Source: Agaricus subrufescens
Lineage: Eukaryota > Basidiomycota > Agaricomycetes > Agaricales > Agaricaceae
Length of the DNA: 64,000 nucleotides
Direction: 5' to 3'
Assembly: GCA_029945375.1 (NCBI GenBank)
Contig: CM057057.1
Coordinates: 3,906,001-3,970,000, forward strand
Positions within the stretch are counted from its first letter, which is position 1. The number at the start of each line of letters is the position of its first letter. Positions 11,494 to 20,832 of this stretch are shown here, in pieces. The position numbers were made by a program, and so were the translations under genes. The notes under the pieces are model-generated. The model did not search any database and had not been told where the DNA came from. It saw only the letters and a program-made list of their open reading frames with translations.

Positions 11494-13952
11494 ATGTGTG
11501 GTATCTGTGTGTGTCTGTGGCTCTCTGTGGGGCGCTCACCGTCGTCAGAAGGAATTCTGCCGACTTGCGCAGTTGCACGGCTCAGAGCTCGCAATGCGTT
11601 GCGTGGTATATTCATCTAGCATGTTCCGAAGTCAATGAGGTTTGACTCTGGGAGATCTCTTCAGGACCTGATAGTCAGAATGTGTTTCGCGTTCGCTGCC
11701 CATCGCCACGTTCTGTTGCATATCCTGATCGAAGTGTGGACCTGATCCTGGAATGTTTTGCGTCCGAGCTACAACTGCGGGGAAATACGACAGTAGTACA
11801 ACCTCATACACAAGGCGAGACGGTCCTTTGTTGGAATGGAGAGGAAAGTGTGCCTGAATTCCGGCCAATCAGCCTACATTATTGATCATTTTCTTTTTGT
11901 CGTAGATCTTCAATGGACTTGAGGTTAGCACAAGTCGTCATCCATATGTTATATTCACTTTGAAACTTTGTATGAAACAAACAAAAAGGTTTCGAGCGAA
12001 GAGAATGATGGAATGAAGCTCTTCCAAAAGCTTTGTGGGGCGCACTCTTGCGATGACATCGTTACGATTTTAGGAGGACTTGAAGGACCGTACGCATACA
12101 TTCTCATACTTTCCACCACAGGCTGCACTTACGAGAATCGCACAGTTATGCATTTTCGTTTTACCATGTCAGTATGACAGTCACATCATCAGTGATAAGT
12201 ATATTGACAGAAAACCGTAGGCGGCGTCTCAATCGCTTTATTTTGGTCGTGATCCCCTTGGCCGAAGATCTTTGCTCGTGCATTGGCCCACTTCTCCTCA
12301 ACCTTATCTCGTCCTATCTTCAGTTTCGAATGGGGCAGACGATGAAGATTTCCTCTTTGAGGAGGTGGACACGAAATGCATATTTTGTATACAACTCGCA
12401 AATGTCGCCACAAACGGGAGCGTGAGTTGTTCTCGTTCGATGCTTCATGACTGCTGCTCATAGATATGGCAGGATTTTTTGGATTTCAAAGATCACGTCC
12501 GTGAAGTTTCAAGGGTACCACTTTCGTCGTCCTCAAAGCTACCATACGCAAGTCGATCCTGTCAATTGGGAGTACCTCCTGATCCAACTATCACAGGCTA
12601 TTCCCGCTCGAGTAAATCAAGATGTTCCCGAGGCTCAGTTTCCTCAAATCGACAGCTTGGATACCATTCCAAGCTACCTACAGTGTCCCGTTGATCAACT
12701 TATAAGCAAGTTAGATGAGAGTGTCCGCCTTCAAGTTCTAAACATTCCACAAAGGAGGTCCGTAGATCTAAACATAATTCTGAGGGCTGTAGGTTTCACT
12801 ACCATCTAGTCCAGGGAAGGCAAGATTAGCCATTCTTTTCAGTGGTGGAATAGACTCGGCTGCACTCTGCTACTTTGCTGATCGGTATTGTTTTGTACCG
12901 GTTGTTCATTCAAACATAAATCTGATCCTTATTGATAGTCATTTGCCGAGGGACGAGCCCATAGACTTACTCAATGTCGCTTTCGAAAATCCTCACAAAA
13001 TCAAGACACAACTGGAAGGTAACATTAATGGTCAGCAGAAGAAACAGATGAACAAGGGTCCAAGCACACCAAACGGTGGACTTTACATGGTTCCGGACCG
13101 CGTTTCGGGTTTGGAGGAATTAGAGGAACTTAGACTGGTTTGTCCCGCAAGAAAGTGGAATTTCGTAGGTATCACGTCCTAAATTAAAGCGGGTAATTGA
13201 TTTATATGCCAGATTGAAATTAATGTACCGTATGAGGTATGCTCTCTATACATCGATTTCCAGTTTCTGACTGTGTATGATAGGAAAGCCAGGAAGCAAA
13301 AGCACTGGTCCAATCAATCATGTTTCCGAGTCAAACGGTTATGGATTTTGTAGGTTTTCCGGTGTATGAACGTGCATGAACTGAACTGGCATGTCAGAGT
13401 CTCGCTGTTGCATTGTGGTTCGCTTCCAAAGGATCGGGTATCATAAGGAGCTCATCGGAATCAGATCCTACGCCTTATACCAGTGAAGCTCTTGTGCTGC
13501 TGAATGGGCTAGGTTCCGATGAACTCATGGGAGGATATGGTCGACATCGCTCTACTTTCAACTCGGGTGGCTGGCCAGCAGTTGCTGAAGAGGTATAGTG
13601 AGAGAGTCTACAAATATCCGTGATGCTGATCAGCTAGCAGTTGCAACTTGAGATTGATCGCATTCCCGTAAGAAACCTCGGGAGAGATGACCGCATCATT
13701 TCTTCGCATGGAAAAGAGACAAGACATCCCTTCCTTTCCCTTGATGTAGTTTCTTTCCTTGCAGGTTTGCCTGTGCACCACAAGACAGATCTACGGTTGA
13801 CGCTTGGGCTTGGGGACAAGATACTGCTACGACTGGCTATGGGAAAAGTTGGCCTGAAGCTGGCTAGTTCACGGAAAAAGAGAGCTATGCAATTTGGCAG
13901 CCGCTCTGCCAGGATGGAAGGAGAGCGACGGGGCGATGTTCCCTTAGAGTAG
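11494..13952 (+). CDS. Asparagine synthetase domain-containing protein (ASNSD1-like)
   Basis: Two-domain protein: an N-terminal class II glutamine amidotransferase fold and a C-terminal asparagine-synthetase-like ATP pyrophosphatase domain. The start at 11494 sits in a strong context (GCCACCATG) and yields MCGIC, with the would-be nucleophile Cys2. Splicing 11606-11664 creates RGPDSQ; then ELQLRG, CWNGE, IFNGLE, the G-P-Y-A-Y-I block and [14 protein letters not shown] follow. The synthetase domain shows the PP-loop [12 protein letters not shown] (near 12840), [18 protein letters not shown] (near 13500), [20 protein letters not shown] and [10 protein letters not shown]. This order and the short GATase domain match the ASNSD1/yeast YML096W family rather than true AsnB; its biochemical role is not established. 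The intron joining CWNGE to IFNGLE (about 11850-11905) has a weak donor, so that junction is provisional. Confidence 0.85.
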
Positions 13953-14081
13953 TAATATAGCATTCGTGTTTATTTCTGGAGTAGTGATTGCCGTGCCGAG
14001 GCCGAATGACGCGTTGGTGTTTGTTTGGTCTAGGGTTCCAGTTAGCTTTGCTTTCCCAACCGACTTTTATTCATCTCTGCC

Positions 14082-15267
14082 ATGGCTTTCGCAAATCAGG
14101 CTAGCAGACTAATAGGTCGGTGGCTCAATGATATGTAGTGCCGCTCCTACTCACATTGACTTAGTACCTCTTGGCATTGCTGCTGCGTTTGTACAAGCAA
14201 GTCTTTATGATGTTCCAGGAGGCTTCCGTGCGGTTATGTTCGATCGTTTTGCCGGTGTAAAAAGCGAGGTACGCCTCCACAGGGTGTGTTAGTTTTACCG
14301 CAATGCTAATTCAAGAGCTAGGCAACGGGGGAAGGCACACATTTTCTCGTCCCTTGGCTACAACGTGCTATTCTCTACGACTGCCGCATAAAGCCGCGAG
14401 TAAGTATGTCCTATTTTTTCATTGGTCTTAAAAGTGCTTAAGTATTCGTAGAACATCTCCACTACCACTGGGTCCAAAGATTTGCAAATGGTTTCCATCA
14501 CCTTGCGTGTTTTGTCAAGGCCTGATGTAGAGCATCTTCCCCGAATTTATCAAAGCCTCGGCATGGATTATGACGAGAGGGTACTGCCTTCCATCGGCAA
14601 TGAGGTGTTGAAGAGCATTGTGGCTCAATTCGATGCTGCTGAACTTATTACCCAGCGTGAAGTGGTGAGCAGGGTTACCCGTCCTTTCGTCCATAGTTTG
14701 TCTGACGTTGGAATATTAGGTTTCTTCTCGTATTCGTGCCGACCTTCTGCAGCGTGCTGGAGAGTTCAACATTAAACTCGAGGATGTATCTATCACTCAC
14801 CTTACGTTCGGCAAGGTTTGTCCTACACGGTTTGGCAGACGTACATCGAAACTAAACTGGGGTGTAGGAATTTACGCAAGCTGTCGAAGCTAAACAAATT
14901 GCACAACAAGGTAAGTCGCTTCGCCCGACCCTAACCAATGGTAACTCAAAAGATTTTGGTAGATGCTGAACGTGCCAAGTTCATTGTTGAAAAGGTAAGT
15001 AACGGAACTATATTCCAGAGCATTTACTTACTCGCTGTTAAATAGGCGGAACAAGAACGCCAAGCTGCTGTTATACGCGCTGAGGGAGAGGCCGAGGCTG
15101 CAGCGACGATATCGCGTGCACTTGACAAGGCCGGAGACGCCTTCGTGGCGCTGAGGAAGATTGAAGCGAGCAAAGCGATTGTGCAGTCGCTGTCAAACAA
15201 CCCGAACGTGACATATATACCGAGCAGTAATGGCAATGTGCTGTTGAATGTGCCTACAAATAAATAA
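14082..15267 (+). CDS. PHB1: Prohibitin 1 (mitochondrial inner-membrane ring subunit)
   Basis: SPFH-family protein that forms ring complexes with prohibitin 2 in the mitochondrial inner membrane, supporting cristae, protein stability and the m-AAA protease. Start ATG at 14082 (GCCATGG context) gives a short N-terminus with a hydrophobic anchor ([15 protein letters not shown]). The PHB domain follows: [72 protein letters not shown], and [15 protein letters not shown]. The C-terminal coiled coil reads [20 protein letters not shown] and EGEAEAA. Prohibitin 1 rather than 2 is suggested by the short N-terminus and by the tail. About eight introns; stop TAA at 15265-15267. The next gene starts 286 bp downstream after a C/T-rich tract. 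Confidence 0.95.
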
Positions 15268-15553
15268 AGAACCGGATGTGCCGCTGGTCATTTGATTTGT
15301 ACCATATGTTATGTGATCAGATAACTCCCACGGCAGTTAGGCCTTGCTTTGCTTTTGACTACCATCGTCTCTCTCTCTCCGTATCTTCTCTTTTTCTTTT
15401 TCCTCTCTCCTCTCGTCTGTTTCCTCTCCTCTGACGGACTTCTCTATCCTATACTGTCTCCTGTTTCCCTGTCTTTCGTACGCACCCTAGTTACTAGTAA
15501 CCGTAGCCACACCTGATCTGTTTCAGGTCTCATTTCTTTCATCTTTCTGAATC
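15268..15553. promoter_or_regulatory. C/T-rich leader upstream of the RNA-binding protein gene
   Basis: The sequence between the prohibitin stop and the next start is strongly pyrimidine-rich at about 15355-15480 on the plus strand (runs of TCTC and CTTTT). Such C/T tracts are common in front of highly expressed fungal genes. This is suggestive only; no TATA box is evident. Confidence 0.35.
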
Positions 15554-17055
15554 ATGAATCCAATGGGTATGGGAGGACCAGCGGAGGCGCCGGTATGTCT
15601 TGGACAACTTTGTTCTTTTTGTGCCCTTGCTGATCTCTTTCCTACGCATATTATTCGCTTCCAGCGACGCGCCCACCTCTATGTCGGAAATCTGAGTCCC
15701 CGTGTCACAGAGTACATGTTGACGGAAATATTTGCTGTCGCAGGACCTGTGCAGCACGTCAAAATAATTCCTGACCGCAACTACCAACATGGGGGACTCA
15801 ACTATGGTTTCGTGGAATACATGGATATGCGTTCCGCCGAAACTGCGCTTCAAACCCTCAACGGTCGAAAAATCTTTGACACTGAAATCCGGGTCAACTG
15901 GGCGTATCAGGGTCAACAAAACAAGGAGGATACTTCCGGTCATTACCACGTTTTCGTCGGTGATCTCAGTCCTGAAGTCAACGATGACGTTCTCGCCAAG
16001 GCCTTTAGCGCTTTCGGAACGTTGTCTGACGCTAGAGTTATGTGGGACATGAACTCTGGAAAGTCTCGTGGATATGGTTTCCTTGCCTTCCGTGACAAAA
16101 CGGACGCCGAACAGGCCATTGCGACCATGAACGGTGAATGGCTCGGGTCTCGCGCTATCCGTGTCAACTGGGCCAATCAGAAGACTCAGGGTGGTGCTCC
16201 AGCTGTGCAGTCCCCTCGCCCTGCTGGCAGCACTGGCGGAGCACCCGCCCCTATCAACTTCCAAGGAGGCCCGCTTTCTTATGAATCGGTCGTTCAACAA
16301 ACTCCCGCCTACAACACGACCGTTTATGTCGGAAACCTTGTTCCCTACTGTACTCAGGCAGACTTGATCCCCTTGTTCCAGTCTATCGGCTATCTCTCAG
16401 AGATACGCATGCAGGCCGATCGTGGTTTTGCATTCGTCAAACTAGATACGCATGAGCATGCGGCAATGGCTATTGTCCAATTACAGGGACAAATGGTACA
16501 CGGAAGGCCCATAAAATGCAGTTGGGGAAAGGATCGCGCTGATGGTACCGCGGCGGCACAGCCCGCCGCGATGAGCCCCACCACCACGGCAACACCCTAT
16601 GCCAGTATGGTAAGTAGTTGATCTCCTTGACGATATTGATGTTTCATCACCATCTTTTATAGCCAATGTATGGAATGCCTCAGCCAAATACCTACGGTCA
16701 ATATGGGTTTGGTGCTTATCCTGGTTTCCCGGGGCAAGCTGCTGGGCAGCCGGGTGCACCTGGTGCTACTTCACCTGGAATGCCGCAACCAGCGACTGGG
16801 GGCGCTAATATTGGGTTGACTGGAGCCCCTCAGCAAGGAGTTGCCGATCCTAATGCGGCAGCGGCCGGCCAGGCCGGTCAAGCTCAGTGGGGTGGCGCTG
16901 ATCCCAATTCCTACTACTCTAACTACTGGGGTGGTAAGTAATGTTGATGTTTTTCGAAACGAGAGTACTAAACGTGATACACAGGTTACTATGGTCAACA
17001 AGCTGCCGCTGGACAACAGGGTGCGGCTGATGCTTCTATGCCTGGCCAAGCGTAA
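15554..17055 (+). CDS. PUB1: Three-RRM RNA-binding protein, TIA-1/Pub1-like
   Basis: mRNA-binding protein of the TIA-1/Nam8/Pub1 group, which binds U-rich RNA and acts in mRNA stability and stress granules. Exon 1 (from 15554) encodes MNPMGMGGPAEAP; an intron of about 70 nt follows. RRM1 has LYVGNL and LNYGFVEY; RRM2 has VFVGDL and SRGYGFLAF; RRM3 has VYVGNL and RGFAFVKL. RRM1 and RRM2 are separated by a few residues, RRM2 and RRM3 by a P/A/G-rich linker, as in the TIA-1 family. The tail after RRM3 is rich in Gly, Gln, Tyr, Pro and Ala (YGQYGFGAYPGFPGQ, NYWGG) and looks disordered and prion-like. A small intron near 16929 splits NYWGG from YYGQQ. Stop TAA at 17053-17055. Single coding exon for all three RRMs is unusual here, as most neighbours are cut by many introns. 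Confidence 0.93.
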
Positions 17056-17483
17056 ATATCTTTCTGCTGAGTCGCTTCTCGTCGTCATTTTTGTCACCCC
17101 GCCAGTCATTCTTTTGCACCGTCTTGTTCTGCTGAATAGTGATTTGAAATTGACCCCTCCCCGTAGTCCATCGACGTAAGAATCATGCTTTGAGCAACGC
17201 GCATCCGTTTTTCTTTTTTTAACCACTATTGAAAATTTTCTTCTTTTCATTCTTGTCTCGACTGCAAAACCTCTGTTACTATGTATCTCTTGTTCTGAGT
17301 ACTTTCTTTTTATCAAATATTGAATGTAGTGACTTCACTGAACTTGAATGTCATGAGTGGAACTGCTGCTAATTTCAATCATTAAAAGTACATATAATAT
17401 GTGAAATGAGGGTATATAGGCGGACGTGAAGGGGTTCCGAGATTGATAGAATTAAAAAATTTAAATGCTTGAATCGTCTACGA
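17056..17483. other. Convergent 3' intergenic region
   Basis: About 430 bp between the stops of two converging genes (the RNA-binding protein gene on the plus strand and ATG16 on the minus strand). T-rich stretches and AATAAA-like A/T-rich sequence are present, as expected for two 3' UTRs. No gene seen. Confidence 0.5.
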
Positions 17484-18439
17484 TTAGCCATTCGGAGTCA
17501 GATTCAACGTCTTCTGCGATGGGGACCGAGAGCCATCCTGGTTCTCCGACGTCTGCTGGGTGGCCTTGAGTTCCTCTTTTCCCGAGCCTGAAGGAGATTC
17601 ATCGGGACCGTCCGTACCGTTTCGAGTCACCGAGGCTTGATGTTTTGAGCGCATGTCCTCGTAAAAGGCGTTTGCTTCGTTCATCTTGTTAGCCTCTGCC
17701 TGTTTAGCATCAAGCCATCGCTGTAGAAGCTTCGCGTTGTCCTTTTGTAGAGTCTGATTACGATCTTCAATCTGTCCGAGTTCTAGTTGGAGAGTGCTGA
17801 TTTCGTCGTGCAAAATCTGGTAGTTCGGGTAAGAGGGGAGTTAAGGCGATTTCGATGAAGGGGGACGCACCTGTACTGTTCGTTCTTTTTCCTGCATCAA
17901 CTCTGCGTGCTGGTCTACTTTGCGTTTGAGGACTGCATTATCGTCCTTTGTTTTCCTGAGATTCTCGGTGTCTAATCTTGCGAGTTCCTCCTTTTCTCGC
18001 AAAGTTTCGTTCATTGCCAGTAGGCGCTGTGCATTTTGGCCTTGGGTTTTGTAGACGGTCGCAAGTTCATCGCGTAGGGAGGATATCTGCGATTCCAGAG
18101 AGGCGAGGTAGGCAGCCCTAATAGGATTCCTGGGAGCGGGTGAATGGGAGAATGCGGACGATGAGAGGAGAGACGCACTCCTCTGACGACGCTGGCGCGG
18201 AGACTGCGGAGGAGCCTTGGCCGGACTTTACGGAGCCGACTGCTCTGAGGAGCGTGGCATTGCGTTCCTTGAGCAACTTTGTCTGCTGGGCGAGACGGCG
18301 ATCTGGAAAACATGAGAACAGGAGGGCGGAAAGGGGGAGACGACGGACACTGCTCGATGACGGAGGAAAAGGAGGACTCGGCGGCGTCGCGCTCGATGAG
18401 GCGGAGGCGGAGGAGCTCTTGCCATGAAGGTTCAGCCAT
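17484..18439 (-). CDS. ATG16: Autophagy protein Atg16
   Basis: Coiled-coil subunit of the Atg12-Atg5-Atg16 complex, which directs lipidation of Atg8 at the phagophore. The start at 18439 gives MAEPSWQELLRLRLIERDA, which matches the N-terminal Atg5-binding helix of fungal Atg16 (W-x-x-L-L/I-x-x-R-L-x-E-R-D). A long coiled coil follows: ISSLRDELATVYKTQGQN, KEELARLDTENLRK, VLKRKVDQHAELMQEKERTV and, in the last exon, LQLELGQIEDRNQTL with RWLDAKQAEANKMNEAN. There is no WD40 domain, as in other fungal Atg16. The C-terminal tail is Ser/Gly/Asp-rich and ends NLTPNG. The gene is head to head with YPT7 (74 bp apart), whose product acts later in the same pathway. Confidence 0.88.
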
Positions 18440-18513
18440 GAGCCCGCCTGGCCTCCACACCGGCGCCTTCGTGCGGAGTTTCAATTCAGCCTGCCTCTCT
18501 CCGCTACTACCAT
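18440..18513. promoter_or_regulatory. Compact bidirectional promoter between ATG16 and YPT7
   Basis: Only 74 bp separate the two start codons (18439 minus, 18514 plus), so both genes must share one control region, and each 5' UTR must be very short or overlap the other. No TATA box is visible. The sequence is moderately GC-rich. Confidence 0.6.
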
Positions 18514-19426
18514 GGGTCGTGTCCTCTTGAAGGTGCCCTGCCTCTTCTTTCCGTCCTCCCTGTGCTTATTTCCTCCAGGTGATCATTCTCGGCGACAGCG
18601 GGTCCGTGCCCTCCTTTCCTGCCCGTTCCCTGTGTGACGTCTCCCTCTAGTGTCGGCAAAACCTCTCTTATGAACCAGTATGTGAACAAGCGCTTCAGCA
18701 ACCAGTACAAGGCCACTATCGGTGCCGACTTGTACGTCCCTCGTTTCCCTGCCTCGCCTCGTGTCCCACTCACCTGTCATTGCGGCAGTCTGACTAAGGA
18801 AGTAATCGTCGATGACCGGCTAGTCACTATGCAGGTATGAACACCGGTGAACGAGTCAGACCACCGTTAATGCCCCATGCAGCTTTGGGATACAGCCGGC
18901 CAAGAGCGTTTCCAATCCCTTGGAGTTGCCTTTTACCGTGGGGCTGATTGTTGTGTCCTCGTGTACGATGTGAACAGTGCCAAGTCGTTCGAGACGCTCG
19001 ACAGCTGGCGAGATGAATTTCTAATTCAAGCTAGTCCCCATGATCCGGAGAACTTTCCTTTCGTAGTATTAGGCAACAAGATAGACGTCGAAGAGGGCAA
19101 GCGCCAAGTAAGTCCTCTTACCTCCCGCGCCTGACGATGCCAATAGCCCCCGCAGGTCACCCAGAAACGGGCAATGACATGGTGTCAATCCAAAGGCAAC
19201 ATTCCGTATTTCGAGACATCCGCCAAGGAAGCCATCAATGTGGAGCAAGCATTCCAGACCGTAGCAAAGAATGCTTTACAGCAGGAAGCAGAGGAACAGC
19301 TGTACGTTACAAGCAGGCCTTTTCCATTGGGCGGTCTGGTCTGACATTCTCCTCAGATACGTCGACTACCCAGATCCCATCCAGCTCGACTCGGAGAGCT
19401 CGCAGAACTACGGGTGTAGTTGCTGA
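18514..19426 (+). CDS. YPT7: Rab7-type GTPase Ypt7
   Basis: Small GTPase of late endosomes and vacuoles, required for vacuole fusion and the last step of autophagy. Exon 1 encodes MGRVLLK (ATG at 18514, ACCATGG context); the P-loop GDSGVGKTS is cut by an intron. All G motifs are present: switch I with [25 protein letters not shown] and [19 protein letters not shown], the run from [12 protein letters not shown], and the tail [19 protein letters not shown] are typical of Rab7/Ypt7. The protein ends in CSC, a di-cysteine motif for double geranylgeranylation. Stop TGA at 19424-19426. A near-identical gene follows 249 bp downstream, with matching intron positions. Confidence 0.95.
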
Positions 19427-19675
19427 ATGCTTCGGAGATACTCCGCGTCCGTACCATTCGGGACTATTGGTTTCCTATATTCACCACCATAATGTCCTAT
19501 TTTGTCACGCCATACGATCTAATTTCCTGTCGCATACCGTTATGAATCTTGCATTTGTCTTGAACCCCAATTGATGACATGTCTGTACGTTAATTATTCA
19601 GTACATATCTAGTGACATCAGAACACGTTTCACACATAGTACCAAACTTGTCTCAGTGTTACATCAACCACCGTC

Positions 19676-20607
19676 ATGGGCCGAGTATGTTTGAAGGTCG
19701 GCCTCACTTTTCCACCCTGTAGCTCTGGCTTATGGTAAACCAAAGGTCATCATCCTGGGTGACAGTGGGTCAGTGCTTTCGCAATGTGAAAGGATTCCTG
19801 TTCATTCCGAAATGCCAGGGTTGGGAAGACGTCGCTGATGAACCAGTACGTGAACAAGAGGTTCAATACGCAATATAAAGCGACTATTGGTGCGGACTTG
19901 TGAGTCCACTCCGATAAATGAAGAAAATAAATATTTTAACCTGATTCTTATGCAGCCTCACAAAGGAAGTAGTGGTAGATGACAAGGTTGCCACTATGCA
20001 GGTATGTATCCTCAGTCCTCCTGGTAGGATAGGGCATCGATCTATTCGCTCTAGTTATGGGACACAGCTGGACAAGAACGTTTCCAGTCTCTGGGGGTCG
20101 CGTTCTATCGCGGGGCCGACTGCTGCGCCCTGGTATATGACGTGAACAATGCCAAGTCGTTCGACGCTCTGGATAGCTGGCGAGACGAATTTCTGATTCA
20201 AGCAAGCCCTGACGATCCCGACAATTTCCCATTTGTACTGTTAGGCAACAAGATTGATGTGGAAGAGGGAAACAGACAAGTATGTGTCTGTTTCTGAGTC
20301 ACGAGCAGCCGAAGCACATTTAAGGCAACTCTTTTAGGTCTCGCAGAAGCGCGCTATGACTTGGTGCCAGTCTAAAGGCAACATACCCTACTTTGAAACA
20401 TCCGCCAAGGATGCAATCAACGTCGAACATGCGTTTGTTACTGTAGCCAAGAACGGGTTGGAACGCGATGCGGAGCTTGCGTTAGTAATATCCGTTAAGC
20501 CTATCCCGCATTTTTTTCATCTGTTTTTCTGCAGGCCTGAGGAATTTCACGACACTATACCCCTCCGACCTGACACACCACCAGGTTCCAAGGTATGTAC
20601 ATGCTAA
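19676..20607 (+). CDS. Second Ypt7-like Rab GTPase (tandem duplicate)
   Basis: Tandem paralogue of the gene at 18514-19426. It starts MGRVCLK and keeps the same exon breaks (after the start peptide, within the P-loop, after GADF, after ATMQ, after EEGNRQ). All GTPase motifs are intact: [39 protein letters not shown]. Differences cluster at [21 protein letters not shown] and, above all, the tail: the copy-1 segment is replaced by an unrelated [19 protein letters not shown] followed by VCTC. The last codons overlap a GTATGT that looks like a donor but reads straight through to V-C-T-C-stop, giving a C-x-C prenylation motif. It may act in a distinct step or have altered membrane targeting. Expression cannot be judged from sequence. 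Confidence 0.88.
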
Positions 20608-20832
20608 GCTAGTGTAGTGTGCGCCGTAGTTGTATATCTTCCCCTCGAATGTATTTCATGAGTTACGTATATACCTGTGGAGCGTGAGGATAACGCGTAT
20701 CATTGTCCCAAAAATAGGCTGGCCTCCTCTCCTCCTCTCTTAAACCACCGCGACAAACTCGCTCCATTCCTCTTTGTTTGCTTTATACCACACCCTTTTC
20801 CAGCCTCTCGAGCCCCTTCACCCGTTATTAAC

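Noticed and set aside
15539..16300. A 253-codon frame antisense to the three-RRM protein
   Set aside because: It mirrors RRM codons and has no motif of its own; the plus-strand protein is unmistakable.
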